Shown: positions 1 to 6,511 of the stretch, piece after piece
Layout: every line of letters starts with the position of its first letter
How positions within the stretch are numbered: position 1 is the stretch's first letter
Assembly: GCA_964632945.1 (NCBI GenBank)
Contig: CAZWCX010000058.1
Span: 1 to 43,039 of the forward strand
Origin: CAZWCX01 sp964632945
Lineage (GTDB): Bacteria; Planctomycetota; MHYJ01; WSZJ01; CAZWCX01
Length of the DNA: 43,039 nt
Direction of reading: 5' to 3'
Translations under genes and position numbers: made by a program
The notes under the pieces: model-generated
Seen by the model: the letters and a program-made list of their open reading frames with translations, nothing else
Databases searched by the model: none
Told to the model about the DNA's origin: nothing

Positions 1-4
1 CGGG

Positions 5-48
5 CGGATTTTTCACGAAGCCGCTGGCGCGGCTTCATGAATAATCCG
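5..48. repeat. Large imperfect inverted repeat at the left edge
   Basis: Bases 5-23 pair with 30-48 (19 positions, two mismatches at 11/42 and 16/37) around a 6-nt loop. The core arms are GAAGCCG at 17-23 and CGGCTTC at 30-36. A T-run (9-13) lies inside the left arm, and no T-tract follows on the + strand. It could be a bidirectional terminator of a gene beyond the left edge or a dispersed palindromic repeat; the sequence does not decide. Confidence 0.5.
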
Positions 49-411
49 GGCTAGCAGCCCGCGCCCGCCCGCCTCCCCGCCGCGCGGCCTCCGCCCGTCC
101 CGCCCCGGGCCCGGTTGGGCGATGCGACCGGCCTTCACGCGGCGACCGGAAGGGCGCGCCCGCCCTGCGAGCCCATTCGGAGGGTCCGCTGGCGAGGGTC
201 GGGCGAAGCCGCCACCCCCGAATCATCGCGGAGATCAAGGGATGGCTCGCGGGGGGGCGGGCGGCGGGCGAACTCTTCCCGCCCGCGCGAGCCGACTCGA
301 TCGCCCGCCGGGGAAGTCGATTTCCGATCCGCCGAGCGATCCGGATCGGTCACGGATTTGGATGGACTTGGGGTTTTTCCCGTGGTAAAAGGAACGGCTC
401 ACGTCACTTCC
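49..411. other. Gene-free GC-rich leader upstream of selC
   Basis: About 360 bp precede the tRNA-Sec gene. Short open frames exist on both strands but overlap each other, have no ribosome-binding site and resemble no protein I know. I see no clear -35/-10 pair; the AT-richest stretch (370-392, containing GGTTTTTCC and GTAAAA) is where a selC promoter would be expected. Confidence 0.4.
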
Positions 412-507
412 GGGAGTGGAACGGGTCCTGGTGGCCCGCCTGGACTTCAAATCCAGCGCATCCTCCACAAGGGGATGGGTGGGTTCGATTCCCATGCACT
501 CCCGCCA
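412..507 (+). tRNA. selC: tRNA-Sec (selenocysteine), anticodon TCA
   Basis: This 96-nt gene encodes the tRNA that inserts selenocysteine at UGA. The acceptor 5' strand is 412-419 and the 3' strand 496-503, followed by discriminator G504 and an encoded CCA (505-507). Seven acceptor pairs are Watson-Crick; the eighth (419/496) would be G-G. The D-stem is 6 bp (422-427 with 433-438) with a short loop, as in selenocysteine tRNAs. The anticodon arm is 440-456 with TCA at 447-449, there is a long variable arm (about 459-477), and the T-arm is 479-495 with loop TTCGATT. The sequence from 439 to the CCA end is repeated at 10876-10944, so the tRNA's 3' part was supplied by the integrated island and the gene stays intact. 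I recognise it by direct likeness to bacterial selC, so the host should also encode SelA, SelB and SelD, none of which are in this window. Confidence 0.95.
439..507 (+). repeat. attL: left copy of the 69-bp core repeat
   Basis: This copy is identical to 10876-10944; identity stops at 438 (G versus C) and at 508 (A versus T). It begins exactly at the junction between the D-stem and the anticodon stem of selC and runs to the CCA end. Crossover is expected within it, probably in the anticodon arm, as for other tRNA-targeting tyrosine integrases. Confidence 0.93.
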
Positions 508-656
508 AACCCCGCCGGGCGAGCAAATCCGCGGCTTCCAGGGCGGGGCGGTGTTGCCGGACCCGAGCGTTCAACGCGATCTGGCGACAACGGAAATCAA
601 CCGAAAGCGACTCACTCGGCTATCCTGGAAGCTATCCCAAGATTCGTGGATTCGCG
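508..656. other. Left-end non-coding segment of the island
   Basis: These 149 bp lie between selC and the first island gene. The segment contains the left 29-bp arm-type repeat (612-640) and otherwise shows no gene. Confidence 0.5.
612..640 (+). repeat. Left arm-type site (29-bp repeat shared with the right end)
   Basis: This matches 10794-10822 at 27 of 29 positions; the differences are AA versus GG in the middle. Each copy contains two direct CTATCC units 12 bp apart. The 9-mer GATTCGTGG lies beside both copies, after the left one (641-649) and before the right one (10785-10793). Matching sites just inside both ends of a tyrosine-integrase element are typical of arm sites bound by the integrase N-terminal domain or by Xis. 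That role is inferred. Confidence 0.65.
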
Positions 657-1700
657 ATGACCGAGGATGACCTCTTCCGCCTGCCGCCGGCGTGGACCCG
701 CCAGGAGGTGCTCGACCGCATCCCGCGGCGCGGAGACTTGTCCATGCCCGACCCCATCGCGATTGCGTGCGCGGCGATCCGGGGAGCATTCGACCTGCAC
801 CCGGCAGGGACGTTCGACGGCGGGGCATTGGCGCGCGCGCACGTCGAGGCACTGCGCGCGATCTTCCTCGGCATCCCGGACGTGCTCGGGAACATCGGCA
901 TGCTCCCGGGAAGAGACGCCCAGCTTGCGGAGGCGTGGAACTACTTCCTCCAGGCGATCCGAGCGAACGATCCGTTCGAGGTCGGAGCGAACCACCACGA
1001 CCCGAGGGAGCGCGAGAACGCGGACGCGTTGCTGACCATGGTTGCGTTTCCGCGCGAGCTGGTGCACCGGACTGACCTGCTGCGGGCGTTTCGTCGCGCC
1101 GGGCGTTGGCTCATGGCGCAGGGGAAGCACGCCCTTCTGCTCGACCCGCAGGAACGGCAGAAGGACGAGGCCGTCGCCTGGGAGGCCTACAAGGAGGCCG
1201 CGGCGCAGGGCGGGCTCGACGATCCCGAGCGGGTATGGTGGAAGGGCGACGACGGCAAGTGGCGGTGGCACGAGACGAATGTTCTCGACCGCCTCCGCTC
1301 GAATGAAGTGACGCGCGAGCGAGACGCTCGTACCGTCCCGCTGGACCGCGCCGCGGGCGACACGGACGAGCTTGCGCCCAAGGACGCTGTTCCTTCCGGT
1401 GTGCCCGACCCCGCGGAGGAAGTGGCGGCGATCAACCTCGCGCGCGACGCTGCCGAGATCGTCCGGGATACGATCTTGGAGGAGATGACCCGGCGGAGCA
1501 ACGAGGCGCTCACGGCGATTGCCGACGCGATCCGAAGCGGCAGGGACGTAGACGAAGTGGTCGAAGAGAGAGGGATTGATCGCCGCAGGCTCTCGGAGGC
1601 GCGGAAGATAACTGCGAGCCTTGCCCTGCGTGATCCGCGCGTTCGGGAGTGGCTCGCCTCGCTGCCCGAAAAAATCGACGAGAAATCCGAAACCGCATAG
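657..1700 (+). CDS. Unknown 347-aa island protein
   Basis: This is the first gene of the island. I do not recognise a family. The protein is soluble with no signal peptide or membrane segment. The N-terminal 180 residues are mostly helical-looking, with aromatic and His-rich patches (around residue 115 a run with two His and two Asp). A Trp-rich stretch (VWWKGDDGKWRWHE) lies near 198-211. The C-terminal 80 residues are charged and end in a possible helix-turn-helix (IDRRRLSEARK near 304-314). The start is the first ATG of the frame; no Shine-Dalgarno is evident, and the left arm-type repeat ends only 16 bp upstream, so integrase or Xis binding could affect its expression. Third-position GC is high, supporting coding. 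Its place before the excisionase and primase suggests a replication or regulatory role, which is speculative. Confidence 0.75.
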   Translation: MTEDDLFRLPPAWTRQEVLDRIPRRGDLSMPDPIAIACAAIRGAFDLHPAGTFDGGALARAHVEALRAIFLGIPDVLGNIGMLPGRDAQLAEAWNYFLQAIRANDPFEVGANHHDPRERENADALLTMVAFPRELVHRTDLLRAFRRAGRWLMAQGKHALLLDPQERQKDEAVAWEAYKEAAAQGGLDDPERVWWKGDDGKWRWHETNVLDRLRSNEVTRERDARTVPLDRAAGDTDELAPKDAVPSGVPDPAEEVAAINLARDAAEIVRDTILEEMTRRSNEALTAIADAIRSGRDVDEVVEERGIDRRRLSEARKITASLALRDPRVREWLASLPEKIDEKSETA

Positions 1701-1758
1701 GACACTCGCCGCTGGCCGTGCGGCTCGATGGGTAGGCCCGTAGTGGAGACCTGCCCAT

Positions 1759-2082
1759 ATGGACTTCTCGACCGCCGCACCTGCCCCCGCCCCGCATCAC
1801 GCCCGTGCCGTACGGCTCGCCTGCCTCCCCGAGATCCTGTCCGTTGAGGACGTGGCCGAGGCCCTCGGCGTCACCCCCGGCGCCGTCCGCGCGATGATCG
1901 CGCGCGGCGAGATTCCCGCCGCCAAACTCGGCCGATGCTGGCGCATCCGCCGCGTCGCGCTCCTCGCCGCGATCCAGGAGGGTGAGGTCGCCCCCGCCTC
2001 CCCCGGCCGCCCGGTCCCGCCGCGGCCGCGACCCGAGATCCTCGACCTTCTTCGTCGCGGCCGGCGGGGAGGTGTCCGGTGA
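1759..2082 (+). CDS. Excisionase-like HTH (MerR/Xis-type) DNA-binding protein
   Basis: This 107-aa protein has a helix-turn-helix of the excisionase/MerR type at about residues 27-73: ILSVEDVAEALGVTPGAVR, then the wing segment IPAAKLGRCWRIRR. In this family the domain binds att-arm DNA as a directionality factor or acts as a small regulator. The proline-rich ends look disordered. The stop codon overlaps the GTG start of the primase gene by 4 bp (GTGA, 2079-2082), so the two are probably translationally coupled. The ATG at 1759 is preceded by a weak GGAG. In this island it is the best candidate for the recombination directionality factor that partners the integrase at the far end; it could instead be a regulator of the replication gene. 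Confidence 0.85.
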   Translation: MDFSTAAPAPAPHHARAVRLACLPEILSVEDVAEALGVTPGAVRAMIARGEIPAAKLGRCWRIRRVALLAAIQEGEVAPASPGRPVPPRPRPEILDLLRRGRRGGVR

Positions 2083-4307
2083 GCGTCGCTGTGGACCTAC
2101 TCCCTGTCGAGACCGCCATCCCGGCATCGCTCCGCGCATCGCCGCGATGGATCGTCTCCGGTCGCGACAAGCGCCCGATCCAGACGGACGGACGACCCGC
2201 ATCGACGACCGATCCTTCGACCTGGACGACCTATGAGACGGCTCTTGCCGCCGCCCGGCGGCTGGGATGCGGCGTCGGCTACGTCCTTGACGACGAGGAG
2301 GTCTGCATCGACCTGGACCACGCTCTCGGCGAGGACGGTGCGCTCACCCCGGAGGCTGCCGAGATCGTCGCGGCGATGCGGGGGTGGACGGAGGTATCGC
2401 GCTCAGGCCGCGGCATCCACGTCTGGGTGCGCGGCCGCAAGCCCGCGCATGCCGGATCGCGGCGCGCGGGGATCGAGGTCTACGGCGGCCCCGGCGGCAG
2501 ATACATCGCAGTCACGGGGCGCGTCCTGATCGGCTGCGACGTCGAGGACCTGCCCGACCGCCAGGCCGAGGTGGAAGCGCTCTGCGCCCGGCTGTGGCCG
2601 CATCCGGCGTCCACGCCGCCTCGCCCCGAGGTCGCAGAGGAGGTCGGCGACGACGCGGAACTCCTCCGCCGCGCCGTCGCCGCCCGCAACGGCGCCAAGC
2701 TCCGCCGTCTCCTCGACGGCGACACGTCCGGCTATGCTTCCGCGTCCGAGGCGGACGCGGCGCTCGCGGCGAGCCTCGCATTCTGGAGTCGCGATCCGGC
2801 TCAGATCGAGCGGATCATGAGATCGAGCCGACTCGCACGCGAGAAGTGGGAGGAGCGGAGGGGAGAGGAGACGTACATCGGCCAGACCATAAGGCGAGCG
2901 ATGCAGACAGTGAGCGCTCACCACGGCGACCGAGAGTCTGCGGAGGCCGCGCGTCCGTCCAATCCTTCGATCCGTCGCCCGCGGCCGTGGCCTCACCCTC
3001 CCGCGCCTGAAGCCTACTACGGCATCGTCGGCGACTTCGTCCGCGCGGTCGCGCCGTTCACGGAGGCCGATTCCTTCGCGCTCCTTCTTTCGTCGCTGAC
3101 CGCGTGCGGTTCCAGCATCGGTCGCGGGCCGCATATCTTCGCCGGCGCGTCGGCTCATCACGTGAACCTCAACGCGCTGATGGTCGGTCGAACCTCGAAG
3201 GGGCGGAAAGGTACGTCCTGGGACTACCCGCGCACGCTGCTGGCTGCGGTCGATCCAGCGTGGGAGGCCAATCGCATCACGTCGGGACTCGGCTCCGGGG
3301 AGGGGCTGATCTGGGCTGTCCGGGACGCGATCAAGAAGCGCGAACCGATCCGGGAGAAGCGCGGCGGGCTCGTGACGGGGTATCAGGACGTGATCGTGGA
3401 CGACGGAATCGAGGACAAGCGCCTGCTTGTCGTCGCCTCAGAGTTCACCGGGACGATGCGCGTCTGCGCGCGCGAGTCCTGCACGTTATCCCCGGTGATC
3501 CGCGACGCGTGGGACGGCGTGACTTTGCGCGTCACGACGAAGAACAACCCCGCCTGCGCGACCCGGCCGCACGTCTCGATCATCGGCCACGCCGTCGCGG
3601 ACGAGTTCCTGCGCTACTGCGGCGACAGCGAGATCGCGGGCGGGCTCGTCAACCGGTTCCTAATTGCGTGCGTCCGCCGCGCTCAAGAGCTACCGGAGAC
3701 TGATCTGTCCTGGCGCGAGATCGTCGATGACTACGCGGATCGCCTCAAGCCAATCCTCGAAGCCGGCCGGGCCGAGAAGCTCTACCGGTTCGACGACGCC
3801 GCGCGGAAGCACTGGCACGAGGTCTATCACGACCTGTCCGCGGAGGTCCCGGGGCTCCTTGGTGCGGCGACGGCGCGCGCCGAAGCGCAGACGCTCCGGC
3901 TCGCCCTCCTCTACGCCGTGCTCGATGGGGCGTCGTCCATCGGTCTCCCGCACCTGCGGGCCGCGCTCGCCCTCTGGGACTACTGTCGGAGGTCGGCGGA
4001 ATACGTCTTCGGCGATCGCCTCGGCGACCCCATCGCGGACGAGATTATGACCGCCCTTCGGCGGGTGCCGCGAGGACTCACCCGGACGCAGATCCGGGAG
4101 GTGGTCGGACACCACGTCCCCGCCGACCGGATCGCGACCGCCCTGATGACGCTCCTGGAGCGTGGACACGCCACGATTACCGTGGAAGACTCGGGCGGGC
4201 GGCCGGTCGAGCGGTGGACGGCCGCCGCGGACGGAGTTTCCTCCCTTTCCTCCCATATCTCCCGCCCCGATCCTGTCCGTAACGACCCCGAGCAAGGCGA
4301 GGTGTGA
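2079..4307 (+). CDS. Prim-Pol / DUF3987 replication protein
   Basis: This is a 742-aa replication initiator of mobile elements. Residues 20-150 look like an archaeo-eukaryotic-type primase-polymerase: metal motif CIDLDH (76-81), SGRGIH (109-114) and an IEVYG...R segment (132-141). Residues about 195-275 resemble the PriCT-type linker (ASEADAALAASLAFW, then SSRLAREKWEERRGEETY). The C-terminal half is DUF3987-like, with a P-loop-like GRTSKGRKGTS near 370-380, and ends in a winged-helix-like region (about 655-715). Such fusions prime and help unwind element DNA. It starts with GTG at 2079, preceded by GGGGAGG and overlapping the excisionase stop. Its last residues (VSSLSSHIS) are encoded by one copy of a polypyrimidine repeat that recurs in the next gene. 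The family is clear; the enzymatic detail is inferred from motifs. Confidence 0.88.
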   Translation: MSVAVDLLPVETAIPASLRASPRWIVSGRDKRPIQTDGRPASTTDPSTWTTYETALAAARRLGCGVGYVLDDEEVCIDLDHALGEDGALTPEAAEIVAAMRGWTEVSRSGRGIHVWVRGRKPAHAGSRRAGIEVYGGPGGRYIAVTGRVLIGCDVEDLPDRQAEVEALCARLWPHPASTPPRPEVAEEVGDDAELLRRAVAARNGAKLRRLLDGDTSGYASASEADAALAASLAFWSRDPAQIERIMRSSRLAREKWEERRGEETYIGQTIRRAMQTVSAHHGDRESAEAARPSNPSIRRPRPWPHPPAPEAYYGIVGDFVRAVAPFTEADSFALLLSSLTACGSSIGRGPHIFAGASAHHVNLNALMVGRTSKGRKGTSWDYPRTLLAAVDPAWEANRITSGLGSGEGLIWAVRDAIKKREPIREKRGGLVTGYQDVIVDDGIEDKRLLVVASEFTGTMRVCARESCTLSPVIRDAWDGVTLRVTTKNNPACATRPHVSIIGHAVADEFLRYCGDSEIAGGLVNRFLIACVRRAQELPETDLSWREIVDDYADRLKPILEAGRAEKLYRFDDAARKHWHEVYHDLSAEVPGLLGAATARAEAQTLRLALLYAVLDGASSIGLPHLRAALALWDYCRRSAEYVFGDRLGDPIADEIMTALRRVPRGLTRTQIREVVGHHVPADRIATALMTLLERGHATITVEDSGGRPVERWTAAADGVSSLSSHISRPDPVRNDPEQGEV
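4237..4254 (-). repeat. Polypurine/polypyrimidine repeat, copy 1
   Basis: This 18-nt pyrimidine tract is the exact reverse complement of 4480-4497. It lies in the 3' end of the primase gene and encodes Ser-Ser-Leu-Ser-Ser. Confidence 0.8.
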
Positions 4308-4310
4308 CCC

Positions 4311-5024
4311 ATGGACGCGCCGGCCCTACTCGCGGTGCTTCGGCAACGGGGGGTCACGCTGGAGGCCAAGGACGGCCGGCTGCTGTTCCGCCCGAAGGAC
4401 CGTGCGGCCGACCTCGTGGCCGCCATCCGCGCGCTCAAGCCGGACCTTCTCCGGCTCCTATCTGGGAACGAAACGACCGGGGAGGAAAGGGAGGAAAGGG
4501 AGCAAAGCCCCCCTCCACCCCCCCTTTCCTCCCTTTGCTCCCTTTCCTCCCACCCCGTTGCCTCGCCAAACGCCGGGTGGGACTGGCTGGTGCAGATGCC
4601 CGCCGACCGGTTCGGGGCGGGCCGCTACGTCGTCTGGCTTCATTCGGAAATCCTCGGGGAGCGGGTCGCACTGGTATCGTCCGCCGCCTTGGTACCGCGA
4701 GTCCAGGCCAAGGGTTACGTCGCGTACACCCCGAACGAGATCGACTGCTTGGCGGAGGCCCGGCCCGATCCCGACACCTTGCGGAAGCTCCACGCCGTGA
4801 AGAAGGGGCTGGGCACTACCTTGACGGGGAGCGTGCCTGCCGATGGGTGCGCGGGCGCTCACGAACCATCGACCGGGGAGCAAAGGGAGGAAAGGGAGCA
4901 AAGCCCCCCGCCCTGTCCGTGTTGCGCCTGTCGCCGGCGCTGGCGTACCCGGGAAAGTCCATGGGTCTGCGCAAAATGCCACCCCCCTGCCCCGGGGCTC
5001 GAAGGCGTGGAGTGGGAGGGTTGA
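4311..5024 (+). CDS. TubC_N-like and zinc-ribbon protein
   Basis: This 237-aa protein starts 3 bp after the primase stop (ATG 4311, AAGGCGAGG upstream). Residues 3-50 match the small TubC_N-type docking fold (PALLAVLRQRGVTLEAKDGR ... LKPDLLRLL), which often follows DUF3987 proteins in mobile elements. The middle (about 85-165) is globular and unrecognised. The C-terminus has a Cys4-type zinc ribbon (CPCCAC ... CAKC, about 203-226). Two low-complexity linkers (residues 56-85 and 187-202) carry the same Glu/Arg/Gln-Ser-Pro string and are encoded by repeated polypurine DNA. The operon position suggests a primase partner, perhaps through TubC_N docking, which is an inference. Confidence 0.82.
   Translation: MDAPALLAVLRQRGVTLEAKDGRLLFRPKDRAADLVAAIRALKPDLLRLLSGNETTGEEREEREQSPPPPPLSSLCSLSSHPVASPNAGWDWLVQMPADRFGAGRYVVWLHSEILGERVALVSSAALVPRVQAKGYVAYTPNEIDCLAEARPDPDTLRKLHAVKKGLGTTLTGSVPADGCAGAHEPSTGEQREEREQSPPPCPCCACRRRWRTRESPWVCAKCHPPAPGLEGVEWEG
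4480..4551. repeat. Polypurine/polypyrimidine inverted repeat, copies 2 and 3
   Basis: A purine tract (4480-4507) is followed by its reverse complement: 19 bp at 4489-4507 pair perfectly with 4533-4551 across a 25-nt C-rich spacer. The strand asymmetry is almost complete. It lies in frame inside the TubC_N-like gene and encodes a Glu/Arg-rich string, prolines, then a Ser/Leu-rich string. Confidence 0.85.
4877..4903 (+). repeat. Polypurine repeat, copy 4
   Basis: Bases 4885-4903 are identical to 4489-4507, in the same reading frame of the same gene, and again followed by a C-run encoding prolines. Confidence 0.8.
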
Positions 5025-5028
5025 GCAA

Positions 5029-5277
5029 GTGGCCCTGCACCCGGACCCGGACTTCATCGAGACCGTCCAATACCACGGCCCCCCCTACGTCTGGACGCCC
5101 GACCGAGGCGTCCTGCATCGCTGGGGGTGCTTCTCGGCTGGCAGGATCAAGCACCCGCGATACGCCGACGACGCCGTGGCCGCAGCCTGTTCAACCCCGG
5201 GCGGACTCCGGCCGTGCTCGCGATGCCTGCCGATCATGGCCGCGGCATGGTGGAGACTGTACCCACCGATTCCATAG
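5029..5277 (+). CDS. Small Ada-like zinc-module protein
   Basis: This 82-aa protein starts at GTG 5029, 4 bp after the previous stop. The pattern HRWGC (27-31) ... GGLRPCSRCLP (56-66) matches the metal-binding module of Ada, where the spacing is C-x3-C ... PCKRC. Here the first ligand, which in Ada is the methyl-accepting Cys38, is His. The module is therefore more likely a structural zinc/DNA-binding fold than a methylphosphotriester acceptor. No AraC or methyltransferase domains follow. It sits in the replication block of the island. A start further upstream in the same frame is possible but would run inside the previous gene. The fold is assigned by motif only. Confidence 0.7.
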   Translation: MALHPDPDFIETVQYHGPPYVWTPDRGVLHRWGCFSAGRIKHPRYADDAVAAACSTPGGLRPCSRCLPIMAAAWWRLYPPIP

Positions 5278-5303
5278 TGCTGTCGATTCGAGGCTGTCCA
5301 ACG

Positions 5304-5795
5304 ATGCCGTCACCCCGCCGCCGCCCCTGGGCCGAGTGCGTCTTAGATCTGCTCGGGAGCATCCGTCTCCTTCAGCGCGAGCGTCGCGTCTTGGTCGCCA
5401 TGGTCGAATCGTCCGACCGCCGGGGGCGGTGCCTGCTCGGGGACGTGCGCTTGGGTGTGGCCGCGCGGGTGGACCGTGCGGCGCTCCACAGAACGCTTTA
5501 CTGGCTCGGGGTTCGGGGGATCGTGAGCCGGGACTGGTTTCGCACGGGAACGGGCTTCTGGGTCCGCGTCCTTCGCGTCCGGCGCGACGCCCTCGAAGCG
5601 GCCGTCCGAGACGGTGGACTCCTGGGCCGCGCCTGGGACTCCCGGCGCGATGCCGTGCCGTTCGCCGTCGCCGACCGGACCGCGAGGCGCGCGTGCGGGC
5701 CGGTCATGAGGCGAGTTCGCGCGCTCGAGCGGCGCGCGCGCGGCGAGGACCTGCCCGGCGTCGAGCCGAGGTGCGTTTCGAGGCCCTCCGAGTGA
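5304..5795 (+). CDS. Winged-helix-like unknown protein
   Basis: This 163-aa basic protein has a likely winged-helix region at about residues 8-85 (ERRVLVAMVESSDRRG, then ARVDRAALHRTLYWLGVRGI), resembling the layout of small replication or regulatory proteins. I chose ATG 5304; the frame stays open further upstream, but that part would lie within the previous gene. The TGA stop overlaps the GTG of the next gene by 4 bp. The C-terminal third is Arg-rich. No family is recognised. Confidence 0.65.
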   Translation: MPSPRRRPWAECVLDLLGSIRLLQRERRVLVAMVESSDRRGRCLLGDVRLGVAARVDRAALHRTLYWLGVRGIVSRDWFRTGTGFWVRVLRVRRDALEAAVRDGGLLGRAWDSRRDAVPFAVADRTARRACGPVMRRVRALERRARGEDLPGVEPRCVSRPSE

Positions 5796-6244
5796 CCCCG
5801 CGGCAACGGAAGATCCTGGCGCAAGAAGCCGAGGACCGGCGACTCCTCGCCGACCTGCAAATGCTCGTCGCCCAGGCCCGGCGACCCAGGGAGAGCCGAG
5901 AGGAGAAGACCATGCAGAAGATCGAGCCGGAGACGACTGTGCGGTTCCTGATCGACGGCGAGGTCCGTTGCGCCGAGGTCGCGGCCGTGGTGTTCGACCG
6001 CGAGGCGACGACCGACCGAGGGGACTGGGGCATCCTGTCGCGCCGACTCACGATTGCGAGAACGCGGAAGGGGGCAATCCTCGTCCGGCGCGTCGCGCTG
6101 GGCATCCTGGGCGCGCCGTCCGTAACGTGGCACGTCGCCGCCTCGCCCGAGGAAGCCGTCAAACTGCTCGATGCGGACGACCCCCTCGAAGGCGCGGCGA
6201 TCCAGAGCGCGGGATGGGCGACCCTGGGCGCCCGGGAAGCCTGA
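5792..6244 (+). CDS. Unknown 150-aa island protein
   Basis: The GTG start at 5792 overlaps the previous stop (GTGA). The first 40 residues are helical and charged with good third-position GC. An ATG at 5912 with a strong upstream GAGAGGAG is an alternative start giving 110 aa (beginning MQKIEPETTVRFLIDGEV). The C-terminal part looks beta-rich with an Arg/Lys patch (SRRLTIARTRKGA). I recognise no family. It is the last gene before the serine recombinase promoter. Confidence 0.6.
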   Translation: MTPRQRKILAQEAEDRRLLADLQMLVAQARRPRESREEKTMQKIEPETTVRFLIDGEVRCAEVAAVVFDREATTDRGDWGILSRRLTIARTRKGAILVRRVALGILGAPSVTWHVAASPEEAVKLLDADDPLEGAAIQSAGWATLGAREA

Positions 6245-6430
6245 TCCCGCCGCGCCGGCCGGCCCGCCCGCGAACGGTCCGGCTCCCGTCCGGCCCGCAG
6301 GCCCTCCCGCCCCGTCCGCGCGCGCCTACGGGCATCCTGGCGCGCCGGCCCCCGGACATCCGGCGTCCGGGATTCGGGGCGAGGATCGCCACGAATCCCG
6401 AACGAATCGAGCGCGGCCGTCAACGAAACG

Positions 6431-6447
6431 TCCGTCATGTTGACGGA
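6431..6447. promoter_or_regulatory. Perfect 7-bp inverted repeat, candidate operator
   Basis: TCCGTCA-TGT-TGACGGA ends 6 bp before the -35 box of the recombinase promoter. The position suits a repressor or activator site. The binding protein is unknown; the island's HTH, RHH and ORF6N proteins are candidates. Confidence 0.55.
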
Positions 6448-6453
6448 TTCCCC

Positions 6454-6482
6454 TTGACAGGGAGTAGCCTATAGGATACAAT
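6454..6482 (+). promoter_or_regulatory. Near-consensus sigma-70 promoter of the serine recombinase
   Basis: TTGACA (6454-6459), a 17-bp spacer and TACAAT (6477-6482) lie 29 bp before the recombinase ATG. A second inverted repeat, TATAG...CTATA (6470-6488), surrounds the -10 box and could be another operator. The AT-richness of this patch stands out from its surroundings. Confidence 0.85.
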
Positions 6483-6511
6483 ACTATACAGAACGATGGA
6501 GGACGGCAACG

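Noticed and set aside
5029..5277. A functional Ada methyl-transfer protein
   Set aside because: The acceptor Cys is replaced by His, and the AraC and methyltransferase domains are absent.
4304..6244. A 646-aa open frame through the island's middle
   Set aside because: Most of it overlaps the TubC_N-like, Ada-like and winged-helix genes in another frame and has an Arg/Pro-rich shadow composition. Only its end (from 5792) is a plausible gene.
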